The notes beneath the pieces were generated by a model, which did not search any database, had not been told where the DNA came from, and saw nothing but the letters and a program-made list of their open reading frames with translations. This document shows, one piece after another, positions 1 to 6,011 of a stretch of DNA of 8,211 nt. This DNA is from an uncultured Sphingomonadaceae bacterium (GTDB taxonomy: Bacteria > Pseudomonadota > Alphaproteobacteria > Sphingomonadales > Sphingomonadaceae), in NCBI GenBank assembly GCA_938016505.1, contig CALLWN010000118.1:1-8211 (forward strand). The letters run 5' to 3'. Position numbers and translations under genes: made by a program. The first letter of the stretch is position 1. The number at the start of each line of letters is the position of its first letter.

Positions 1-53
1 TCTTCGCCGCCATCCAGGGGAGCGTCATGGAACCATCCGGATCTGGGAGTGGG

Positions 54-142
54 TGCAAACCATGCGGCCGCGGCTGCAAACTCAGCGCGGCATGGTTTGC
101 GGGCTATCTGGCTGATCGCACAGGAAAAGGGCTGCAAACCAT
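54..142. repeat. TGCAAAC repeat cluster with 11-bp inverted repeat
   Basis: TGCAAAC occurs directly repeated at 54-60, 75-81 and 133-139, and its complement GTTTGC at 95-100. Two copies extend to GGCTGCAAAC (72-81 and 130-139). GCAAACCATGC (55-65) and GCATGGTTTGC (90-100) form a perfect 11-bp inverted repeat with a 24-nt spacer, and GCAAACCAT recurs at 134-142. Spacing is irregular (21 and 58 bp), so these are not phased iterons in the strict sense. A cluster of short direct and inverted sites in non-coding DNA next to a replication operon is compatible with operators for a repressor or a regulatory region. The binding protein is unknown. Confidence 0.6.
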
Positions 143-221
143 AACCCTGTTTTATGGCCTGGCACTAGCGACCTTGCGCGCTTCCGCCCCCCGCATACGC
201 CGGGCCCAGGAAGGACCCTGC

Positions 222-248
222 GGCTCGCGAGCCACTGTCTCGATCGAG
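222..248. repeat. Two adjacent perfect palindromes
   Basis: GGCTCGCGAGCC (222-233) is a perfect 12-bp palindrome. Five bases later CTCGATCGAG (239-248) is a perfect 10-bp palindrome. Both lie in the non-coding left flank. They could be dimeric protein-binding sites, but GC-rich DNA produces such palindromes by chance. Confidence 0.45.
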
Positions 249-341
249 CGACGCTATGGCTGGTGAGCCACCGCACCAGCGAGACGCATGCCTCGCCAGT
301 GACGGCAGACAAGCACGGCGAAATCACACCGAGCAATGCAC

Positions 342-956
342 TCATTGAGGCTGTGCAGATTTTGCAGCACCACCTTTCTGAAGCGCCGACGTTGTTGCGC
401 CGACCGCAGCATGCGCAGGTGGCGTCAGCCCGAAATGTGCGCTGAGGATACCGAGAGTCCCGAGCAGGATGCCGTGCGCGATCGCTGGCGTGACCGCGCG
501 CCCGTTCCAACCCTGGCGCAGCGCCCAATCGCGCACGCTATGCTCGAGGCCAAGCACGTACCAGGCGATGCTGCCGGATGGGCTGCCGAAGCCGCCGAGA
601 TGCGTCATCGCGCGGGCCACGCGCTCGCGTGCGGCGGTCTGGCTCTCGGAGAATAGGTCTGCCCTGCCGCCAGGGATGCGTATCATCGGCATGGTCCGCA
701 CGCGATCGAGCGCCGCGCGCTGGAACACGGCGCGGAAGATTTCGCCGGCCTCGTGCATCTGCGGCGTGATGCTGCCATTGGCGAGGAGCACGCCCAGACT
801 GTCGACGGCGCGACGGTGCAGGATGGGCGTGCCCGTATCCGGATCGGTCCCGCGGACGCCCTCGTCGAAGCCGCCGTGCTGCAGCCGCCACCTCGAGGGC
901 TTGGAGAGATCCTCGCGCTGTGACGTCGTGCGCTTCGTCTTCCGCTTACCGGCCAT
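342..956 (-). CDS. Hypothetical protein resembling DUF6456-type proteins
   Basis: This 204-residue protein starts at ATG 956, chosen because GGGAGGG lies about 8 nt upstream and the start overlaps the previous gene's TAA by 11 bp. The N-terminus is strongly basic (MAGKRKTKRTT). The centre reads AVDSLGVLLANGSITPQ then MHEAGEIFRAVFQRAALDR. Next come AARERVARAMTHLGG and a C-terminal helical part ending near HFGLTPP. A 'separate-block, then AGE.fR..f.rA, then AR.RV..A...lG' order resembles my recollection of DUF6456 proteins, which are alphaproteobacterial, of unknown function, and possibly DNA-binding. I could not search for this. The last 25 or so residues are Ala/Gln-rich and look disordered. 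It is the last gene of the operon, a position that could also suit a regulator or a small terminase-like protein. The coding call is solid; the family is tentative. Confidence 0.75.
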   Translation of the reverse strand: MAGKRKTKRTTSQREDLSKPSRWRLQHGGFDEGVRGTDPDTGTPILHRRAVDSLGVLLANGSITPQMHEAGEIFRAVFQRAALDRVRTMPMIRIPGGRADLFSESQTAARERVARAMTHLGGFGSPSGSIAWYVLGLEHSVRDWALRQGWNGRAVTPAIAHGILLGTLGILSAHFGLTPPAHAAVGATTSALQKGGAAKSAQPQ

Positions 957-1173
957 GGCTGTTCCCTCCCTGCCGCCGCCCCCAGCGCCGGTTGGCCTCG
1001 TTGGTGATCGCCTGGCGCAGCCAGGGATCGGTGATGTCATCGACCGGGATCGCGGCGACGCCGTGCCGGTGCCAAGCAGCGGCGCGCATGGCGTTGAGCT
1101 CGGGCTCGCTGGTCGGGGTGCGCAGCCGCCCAATCGGGCTGCGCGCCAGGTGGGGTGCTCCGGGCAGGCTCAT
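946..1173 (-). CDS. Small hypothetical protein (75 aa)
   Basis: ATG 1173 overlaps the stop of the RuvC-like gene in an ATGA, and the TAA at 946-948 lies inside the start of the next gene, so the gene sits snugly in the operon. The product is basic and Arg-rich. It has two parts: an N-terminal stretch with TSEPELNAMRAAAWHRHGVA and a C-terminal helix PWLRQAITNEANRRWGRRQ. There are no cysteines, membrane segments or catalytic motifs. The frame stays open far upstream to 2130, but that is an effect of GC-rich sequence and the 9-bp repeats; the overlapping ATG is the credible start. I do not recognise the family. Its position between a resolvase and the terminal operon gene suggests a minor DNA-binding or accessory role, which is inference only. 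Confidence 0.72.
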   Translation of the reverse strand: MSLPGAPHLARSPIGRLRTPTSEPELNAMRAAAWHRHGVAAIPVDDITDPWLRQAITNEANRRWGRRQGGNSHGR

Positions 1174-1718
1174 GCGCGGCCTCCCTGTGCGTCGGTGAGC
1201 CAGAGCAGGATGGCGATCGCGTCGGCCTCGTTGTCGTCGGCCGGCGCGAAGCCGCGCGCCTGGATCGCTGCGATCATCGCCGCCTTGTCGGCGTTGCCGC
1301 GGCCGGTCGCGAAGCGCTTGATGGTGGCGACGGGCACGCCCTCGTAGGCGATGCCGCGTTCCTCGCACCAGGCGGAGAGGTGGGCGAGGAAGCCGCCGTA
1401 GAGGTGCGCGGCGTCGGTCCCGGCGTGGGCGCGGACTTCCTCGAAGGCGATGCGGGAAAGGCCGCTGGCGAGGCCGGCCATTTCCGTCAGCCAGCTGCGG
1501 AAGCGGAGGTAGCGCATCCCGCCGCCCTCGAAGCGGCTCGGCTTGAAGGAGATGGTGCCCGAGGTGATGCCGCCGTCCTGGCCGCGCAGCGCCCAGCCGG
1601 TGGTGGTGCCGAGGTCGAGGGCCAGGACGGCGTGATGCCGCAGGGCGAAGGGCGGCGGGGCGGTGAGCGGCGGCCCGCTTGCGCGCGCCGCGGGCATGGG
1701 GAGAGTCGCGAGAGCCAT
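1170..1718 (-). CDS. RuvC-like Holliday junction endonuclease (phage type)
   Basis: This 182-residue protein probably has an RNase H-like resolvase fold that cuts branched DNA such as Holliday junctions or replication intermediates. The first catalytic Asp is in LALDLGTTTGWAL (D35). An acidic pair lies in AFEEVRAHAG (E93/E94). The C-terminal acidic cluster is DDNEADAIAI (D161, D162, D166), preceded by a KRFATGRGNADK helix region. That order (strand-1 Asp, strand-4 Glu, C-terminal Asp) and the size match RuvC and phage RuvC-like resolvases. The first 27 residues are Pro/Ala-rich and probably disordered. I chose ATG 1718 because GGAG is 5 nt upstream. The frame extends to a GTG at 1868 inside the primase gene, but that extension is low-complexity Pro/Arg. 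Translation is coupled to the next gene by an ATGA overlap. Exact substrate is inferred. Confidence 0.88.
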   Translation of the reverse strand: MALATLPMPAARASGPPLTAPPPFALRHHAVLALDLGTTTGWALRGQDGGITSGTISFKPSRFEGGGMRYLRFRSWLTEMAGLASGLSRIAFEEVRAHAGTDAAHLYGGFLAHLSAWCEERGIAYEGVPVATIKRFATGRGNADKAAMIAAIQARGFAPADDNEADAIAILLWLTDAQGGRA

Positions 1719-1846
1719 GGGGTCTCCGAGAGGGGATCGTCGTGGTGAGGGCGGCGACGGCGCGGTTCTTGGTGGAGCTCGCCGTCGCTGCCCGGCTTTT
1801 CGGAATGGACCGCTCGCAGGCGGCCCGGTGCTGTGCGGGCGGGGCA
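1719..1846. promoter_or_regulatory. Operon gap upstream of the RuvC-like gene
   Basis: This 128-bp interval between the primase stop and the RuvC-like start is the only sizeable gap in an otherwise overlapping operon. It holds the Shine-Dalgarno core GGAG (minus strand, 1727-1724). Overlapping it is a shortened copy of the neighbouring array motif, GGGGTCTC on the plus strand at 1719-1726. I see no convincing sigma-70 promoter or terminator. Confidence 0.4.
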
Positions 1847-4735
1847 TCACGGCACGCCGTCCAGCCACGGAGGCGCCATGGGGGTCTGTGGGGGTCTTTG
1901 GTTGGAAGACCCCCCGCCGGAAACGCAGGGATATCCTGGCCTTTGGGGGTCTTGGGGGTCTTGGGGGTCTTTTCCGGCCTCTTCTTCACACACATGCGCG
2001 CGCGCACATGCGTATGGGTTGGAAAAAGACCCCCAAGACCCCCAAGACCCGTCAAACCCGCGGATTTCCTGGCCTGAACCGATGGGGGTCTCGTCGCGTG
2101 AGACCCCCACAAGACCCCCAAGACCCCCACGTACGGGCGCCGCCTCAGCGGGTTCGAGGCGCCACCGTTGCGAATTGTGCAGCACCTTCCCCTGGCGGAG
2201 GTGAACCAGCCGATCGCTGATGCGGAAGGCGCGGTCGCGCAGCTTGGTGAAGGCCGCCCCGAGCGAGACCTTCAGGCCATGCTCGTTCTTCGCGCTGATT
2301 GGCAGGCTGGCCTCGGCGCTCTGCGCCAGGCCGAGCAGATCGCTGACGCTGACCTCGGCGCTGCCGAAGCGGTCCCACCAGAGCTGGATGAAGGCGCGCC
2401 ACGCACCTCCCTCGCTGTCGGAGGCGGCGATCACCTCGTCGAGGTTCTCAAGGAAGCCTGCGACGCCCGCGACCTGCAGGATGCCGCCCAGCGTCTGGCT
2501 CCATACTTCGAAGCTGCCCAGGCTGCGGGCCCCGCGCGGACGACCAGCGGCAATCCAGGCACGGCAGAGCGTGAGGCAGGCAGCGACCAGCCGCCCGCGC
2601 TGAGCGCGGACCCAGACCATGAGGTCGGGATGCCGGAAGCCATCGCGCCGCCAGGGCTGGTCGGTGCGGGCGTCGAGGCGGATGCGGACGAGGCGGCGGG
2701 CGATTTCGTGCGAGACGGCGGGGTTGTTGCCCGTGGCGACCCAGGCGCAGCGCACCGGCAGCCGGACCATGTCCGAGGCGCCGAGCACACGGTCCTCCCA
2801 GACCGGGGCGGTCAAGGCGGCGGCGAGGGCGGAACTGTCGAGTTCCTGGCGAAGGTTGTCGATTAGCAGCAGGGTCGGCAGCTGGCGCAGCTTCGCCGTG
2901 AGGCGCTTACGCCACTCGTCCTCGTCGCGCCCCTCCGTCATCACGGATGCGCCGGCGCCGGTGAGGATGGTGGCGATGGCGTCCACCATGAGCGTCGCGC
3001 CAGTGCCGGGCGTGGGCTTCTCGATCATGTGTAGCGGCGTCGGCGCATCGATCATCGGCCGCGCGAAGCCAAGCAGCAGGAGCGCGAGCGCATGGGCACG
3101 CTCCGCCTCGCCAGTGAATGGGAAGTCGCCGAGCAGATCGTCGAGGAGGAGGTTGCGCGCGGCCGCGATCTCAGCTGGCGTCGGCCGCTCCGGCACCGGC
3201 GGCAGCACGAAGCCCGGCGGCGGGCGATAGAGCAGCCGGGCGTCGGGGTGGTAGCCGGGCTCGGTGAGCAGCACGCCGCCGCGACCGAGCACGGGCGCCG
3301 TGACGATTCCAGCCAGCACCGGCAGCGCCGGGTCAGGCGTGGCGACGAGCGACTTCACCAAGCCTGTCGGCGGCGGGGTGGGCACGAGGTCGCCCTTGGC
3401 GTTCGCCTTTCGCCAGTCGGCGAGCTTCGCCAGCATGTGGCGCAGGCGCTCCTCGCGCACAGTGACGGCGACGGGACGGCCGTCATCGTCGGGCACGACC
3501 CAGGATGGCTCGCCGCCGAGACGGAACAGCCAGGGCGAGCGGTTGGCGGACAGCACCAGGCCCCAGGCGCGGGCGGTGGCGCGGTCGAGATTGCCCTCGT
3601 CGGCGCGGGCGGTGGGGAGCGGATGCGCTGGCTCCACGAAGCCAATGGGCAGGTGCCGACCGGTCTCCGGCTCCTGAGGCGGTGGCTCGGGAGCGGCGCT
3701 GCGCATCGCTTGGTCGACCAGCGCGGCGATCGCCTCGGCCCCGTCGCGCCGCAGCATGTCGTTGAAGTCGTCGCCCTCGCGTGGAGGCAGGGCGATGGAG
3801 ACCTCGCGACCCTCGAGGCGGAGCTTCGCGGCGGCGGCCTCCGCAGCCCGCATGCCCGCGCCGGACGCATCGTGGTCGGCGAGGATGACGATGCGCCTGG
3901 CCTCAGGCGGGAGCAGCGCCTGTTCGAGGCCGGTGGTGGAGAGCGCCGCCCAGACTGGCAGCCCGGGGCAGGCCAGCATCGCCGCGAGCCCGGTCTCGAT
4001 GCCCTCGCAGAGGCCGAGCACGCCATGTGGACCGAGCGGCGCCAGCCGCACAGTGCCGCTGCCGCTCCGGCCGAGCACCATGCGCGGCTTCAGGATGTCG
4101 GCCTTCCGAACCGTCTCGCCCTCCTCCCGGAGGTAGGTCCGGTGCACCGCCACCACCTCGCCGGCGAGGTTGCGGACCAGCGCGACCATCGCCGGATAGC
4201 CGGCGCGGGTCTCGAAGTTCGCCAGGTCGGGGTGGAAGAGCAGGTCGGCGCCGTCTGGCGCGGAGAGGCCGCGGCCGCGCAGGTAGCGCTCCGCCGCCGT
4301 GCCACGGAGCGGCTGCGCGTGCTCCAGGATGAAGGCGATGTCGCGGGAGGCGTCGCGCTCGGGCTTCGGTGCGGGAGGGGGCTCCTGGCGCGCCGGGCCT
4401 TCACCGGTCCACCCGGTCATCCCCGCCGCGTGCGCGAACAGGGCCCGATCCGCCAACCCTGTGCCATGCGCCAGCGTCGAGAGCGGCCCGCCGCCATCGC
4501 CGCCATCGAAGTCGTGCCAGTCGCCGGCGTGCTCGCCGCGCAGCATGATCACGCAGGAGCCCGACTGCCGCGGCGGCGCGCCCTGGATGTTGGCCAGCCG
4601 CCATTCGTCCCCCTGCCGCCGACCGTTCGGGAACATGCCCGGCACCCAGGCAAGGGCCGTGTCACGCAGGCGCTGGACGATGGCCTCGAGGTCGTAGCGC
4701 GCCGGTGCCGTGGCCGCGTCGTTCAGGTCAATCAA
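1847..4735 (-). CDS. Toprim primase fused to AAA+-like ATPase (replication protein)
   Basis: This replication protein of about 962 residues appears to make primers and remodel DNA. The N-terminal part has the primase-associated WHDFDGGDGGG (around residues 73-83). The Toprim domain follows, with Glu in LCEGIETG (E244), the metal-binding DxD in ILADHD (D287/D289), and DDFND near 322. The C-terminal half resembles an AAA+/SF3-like ATPase: PTPGTGATL at the Walker A site (574-582), LLLIDN as Walker B (622-627), ATGNNPA as sensor 1 (667-673), and ARRLVRIRLD with candidate Arg fingers. The Walker A lysine is replaced by Ala. No zinc-binding CHC2 finger is visible. Start: no ATG fits, and the best candidate is a TTG at 4735 overlapping the helicase TGA, with no strong ribosome site. 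Conserved-looking sequence ends near 2155 (RWRLEP). The last 94 or so residues are translated from the 9-bp repeat array and read WGS and DPQ repeats. Confidence 0.87.
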   Translation of the reverse strand: MIDLNDAATAPARYDLEAIVQRLRDTALAWVPGMFPNGRRQGDEWRLANIQGAPPRQSGSCVIMLRGEHAGDWHDFDGGDGGGPLSTLAHGTGLADRALFAHAAGMTGWTGEGPARQEPPPAPKPERDASRDIAFILEHAQPLRGTAAERYLRGRGLSAPDGADLLFHPDLANFETRAGYPAMVALVRNLAGEVVAVHRTYLREEGETVRKADILKPRMVLGRSGSGTVRLAPLGPHGVLGLCEGIETGLAAMLACPGLPVWAALSTTGLEQALLPPEARRIVILADHDASGAGMRAAEAAAAKLRLEGREVSIALPPREGDDFNDMLRRDGAEAIAALVDQAMRSAAPEPPPQEPETGRHLPIGFVEPAHPLPTARADEGNLDRATARAWGLVLSANRSPWLFRLGGEPSWVVPDDDGRPVAVTVREERLRHMLAKLADWRKANAKGDLVPTPPPTGLVKSLVATPDPALPVLAGIVTAPVLGRGGVLLTEPGYHPDARLLYRPPPGFVLPPVPERPTPAEIAAARNLLLDDLLGDFPFTGEAERAHALALLLLGFARPMIDAPTPLHMIEKPTPGTGATLMVDAIATILTGAGASVMTEGRDEDEWRKRLTAKLRQLPTLLLIDNLRQELDSSALAAALTAPVWEDRVLGASDMVRLPVRCAWVATGNNPAVSHEIARRLVRIRLDARTDQPWRRDGFRHPDLMVWVRAQRGRLVAACLTLCRAWIAAGRPRGARSLGSFEVWSQTLGGILQVAGVAGFLENLDEVIAASDSEGGAWRAFIQLWWDRFGSAEVSVSDLLGLAQSAEASLPISAKNEHGLKVSLGAAFTKLRDRAFRISDRLVHLRQGKVLHNSQRWRLEPAEAAPVRGGLGGLVGVSRDETPIGSGQEIRGFDGSWGSWGSFSNPYACARAHVCEEEAGKDPQDPQDPQRPGYPCVSGGGSSNQRPPQTPMAPPWLDGVP
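1890..1914. repeat. Perfect 9-bp hairpin, 7-nt loop
   Basis: GGGGGTCTT (1890-1898) and AAGACCCCC (1906-1914) are exact reverse complements around the loop TGGTTGG. This is the outer hairpin on the left of the array. In the operon transcript it would sit just before the primase stop codon. Confidence 0.85.
1947..2050. repeat. Large inverted repeat, 29/30-nt arms, 45-nt loop
   Basis: The arm at 1947-1975 and the arm at 2021-2050 are reverse complements apart from one extra base in an A/T run (four T versus five A next to the CC/GG end). Each arm is built from three abutting 9-bp units. The loop (1976-2020) contains the alternating tract at 1987-2016. In DNA this could extrude as a cruciform; in RNA it would make a very stable long hairpin. 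It lacks a following T-run on the minus strand, so it is not a typical rho-independent terminator. Confidence 0.88.
1987..2016. other. 30-nt alternating pyrimidine-purine tract (Z-DNA-prone)
   Basis: Every one of 15 consecutive dinucleotides is pyrimidine-purine: four CA, TG, four CG, two CA, TG, CG, TA, TG. The core TGCGCGCGCGCA is a perfect 12-bp palindrome. Such tracts adopt left-handed Z-DNA under negative supercoiling. It sits in the loop of the large inverted repeat, which makes chance or coding constraint a less natural explanation. Confidence 0.8.
2083..2109. repeat. Perfect 10-bp hairpin, 7-nt loop
   Basis: TGGGGGTCTC (2083-2092) and GAGACCCCCA (2100-2109) are exact reverse complements around GTCGCGT. 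Two further inverted units abut or nearly abut it at 2111-2128. Its loop length equals that of the hairpin at 1890-1914, and together the two flank the large inverted repeat. Confidence 0.85.
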
Positions 4736-6011
4736 GCAGCACCAGCCCGCGCTCGGCGCGCGTGATCGCGGTGTAGAGCCAGCGGGCACGGTCCTCGGGG
4801 GTGCGGGAAAGGCCGTCGTCGTAGACGACGACGTTCTCCCACTGGCTGCCCTGCGCCTTGTGGCAGGTGATCGCATAGCCCCAGGAGGTCTCGATCAACC
4901 CGCGCAGCTCGCGCCAATCCTGCCGCGCGCGATCCGGCTGCAGTCGAACGTGGTCGTCGTAGTGTCCCTTGTAGAAGCGGTGCCGTCCGGCGATCGCGAG
5001 GCCATCCTCCGTCGTGATGCTTGCGCGGAAGGAAAGAGGGCCGTCATCCTCGATGTCGGTGAGGCTGACGAACATGCCGTTGACCAAGCCGAGGTCATGC
5101 CGGTTCTTGAGGCAGATGATCTTCTCGCTGCGGCCCTCCGGATAGGTGGCCGGAAAGCCGGCCGCGGCCTTCATCGCGCCGTTCAGCCACAGCCTGGTGC
5201 TGTTCCGGCCGCAGATGACCTGGCCGCCGCGCAGCATCTGGGGCGCGCCGACGGCGTTGCGCGGCAGCTTCCAGACATGCTCGTCATGCCCGCCGGGCGG
5301 GATCTCGATCCCCTGCCGCGCCAAGGTGGCGAGGCGGATGATGGCGCTCTCGCCGGCTTGGCGGTGGATCTCGGTCAACATCACGTCGGGCGGCGCCTCA
5401 GTGAAGGCGCCGGCGCCCTTGATCGGCGGCAGCTGGCCGGGATCGCCGAGTACAAGGATCGGCTTGCCGAAGGCGAGCAGGTCGGCCGCCATCTCCGGCC
5501 CGACCATGGAGACCTCGTCCAGCACGACCAGCGCGGCGTCCCGCACGCGCGACTGCTCGTTCAGCAGGAAGGAGGGCTTGTGGATGTCGGCGAGCCGGAG
5601 CTGCAGCTTGCTGATCAGCGTCTCCGCAAAGGCCCGCTCGGCTGGCCCCATGCGGCGCAGATCGCGTTGGAGGTCGAACAGCTCCTTCTCGACGCGGGCG
5701 ATCTCCTCCGGCGTCGCCTCCGAGACGCGGTAGATGAGCGAGTGGATGGTCGAGGCGGGCGTGCCCTTGCGGGTCATCACCAGCGCCGCCTTGCCGGTGA
5801 AGGCTGCGAACAGCACGCCGCCGGCGGTGTCGCTGTCGCGCGCCATGGGATCGAGGCCGAGTGCCTCGATCGCAGCGGCGGTGATTGTGCTCTTGCCCGT
5901 GCCGGCATAGCCGAAGAGCCGGAACACCTGCTGCTGGATGCGGCGCGTCCGATACCAGTCCACGATGCCGGCGATGGCTGCGGCTTGTTGCGGCGAGGGT
6001 GCGAAGGTCAT
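4728..6011 (-). CDS. RecD/Dda-like SF1B DNA helicase
   Basis: This 427-residue ATP-dependent DNA helicase is close in size to T4 Dda. SF1 motifs appear in order: Walker A GYAGTGKS (34-41), motif Ia-like FAAFTGKAA (68-76), Walker B/motif II LVVLDEVSM (161-169), motif III LGDPGQLPPI (188-197), motif IV-like EIHRQ (214-218), motif V AITCHKAQGSQW (380-391) and motif VI YTAITRAERG (413-422). All expected catalytic residues are present, so it should be active and probably moves 5' to 3' like other SF1B enzymes. The ATG at 6011 has GGGAGG about 8 nt upstream and overlaps the nuclease stop (ATGA), implying coupled synthesis. Its own TGA overlaps the likely TTG start of the primase. Within the module it would unwind DNA for replication, recombination or end resection. 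There is no Fe-S or nuclease domain in this chain; the neighbouring protein supplies one. Confidence 0.93.
   Translation of the reverse strand: MTFAPSPQQAAAIAGIVDWYRTRRIQQQVFRLFGYAGTGKSTITAAAIEALGLDPMARDSDTAGGVLFAAFTGKAALVMTRKGTPASTIHSLIYRVSEATPEEIARVEKELFDLQRDLRRMGPAERAFAETLISKLQLRLADIHKPSFLLNEQSRVRDAALVVLDEVSMVGPEMAADLLAFGKPILVLGDPGQLPPIKGAGAFTEAPPDVMLTEIHRQAGESAIIRLATLARQGIEIPPGGHDEHVWKLPRNAVGAPQMLRGGQVICGRNSTRLWLNGAMKAAAGFPATYPEGRSEKIICLKNRHDLGLVNGMFVSLTDIEDDGPLSFRASITTEDGLAIAGRHRFYKGHYDDHVRLQPDRARQDWRELRGLIETSWGYAITCHKAQGSQWENVVVYDDGLSRTPEDRARWLYTAITRAERGLVLLD

Larger units (their letters stand above)
1..341. other. Non-coding left flank with repeats and palindromes
   Basis: No gene can be supported here. 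The minus-strand operon ends at 342, and no minus-strand frame below it looks coding. The plus-strand frame open from the left edge (through an ATG at 27 to a stop at 266) has a possible GGGGAG ribosome site. However, its predicted product is Cys/Gly/Arg-rich, resembles no family I know, and is partly made of the TGCAAAC repeats. Another plus-strand frame is open from base 1 to a TAA near 143, so the tail of a plus-strand gene entering from the left cannot be excluded. The stretch holds the TGCAAAC cluster (54-142), a weak hairpin CCATAA/TTATGG (139-157) and two perfect palindromes (222-233 and 239-248). I saw no clear rho-independent terminator downstream of the operon and no tRNA. Confidence 0.5.
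1880..2128. repeat. Thirteen-copy GGGGGTCTT array, both orientations
   Basis: Plus-orientation copies start at 1880, 1890, 1945, 1954, 1963 and 2084. Inverted copies (AAGACCCCC) start at 1906, 2026, 2035, 2044, 2100, 2111 and 2120. Nine are perfect; those at 1880, 2084 and 2100 differ at one base, and the one at 2044 is degenerate. The order is ++-, then +++---, then +---. Copies within a run abut exactly (9-bp period), so no frame is broken. The whole array lies within the 3' end of the primase frame. It is not a CRISPR: units are 9 bp with no spacers. Possible roles are initiator-binding sites of a replication origin, a transcript structure separating primase from RuvC expression, or a palindromic mobile element. 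Confidence 0.9.

Noticed and set aside
27..266. 79-codon plus-strand frame in the left flank with a possible ribosome site
   Set aside because: The product is unlike any family I know and is partly encoded by the TGCAAAC repeats. It could be the tail of a gene entering from the left, so it is described only within the flank entry.
1719..1868. Upstream extension of the RuvC-like protein to a GTG at 1868
   Set aside because: The extra 50 residues are Pro/Arg-rich without family similarity, and ATG 1718 has a ribosome site.
1880..2128. CRISPR array
   Set aside because: The units are 9 bp, abut directly, occur in both orientations and have no unique spacers. The Cas4-like nuclease sits with replication genes, with no other cas gene.
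946..2130. 394-codon minus-strand frame running through the array and the RuvC-like gene
   Set aside because: Only its last 75 codons, after an ATG overlapping the RuvC stop, look like a gene. The rest is open because the repeat unit is a multiple of three and the region is GC-rich.
3092..4765. Long 557-codon plus-strand frame opposite the primase and helicase junction
   Set aside because: It is antisense to clear Toprim and helicase motifs. Its product is Arg/Gly/Ala/His-rich with no family features, as expected from the complement of GC-rich codons.
4814..4833. 9-bp inverted repeat CGTCGTCGT / ACGACGACG
   Set aside because: It is produced by the codons of the helicase segment VVVYDDG, so coding explains it.
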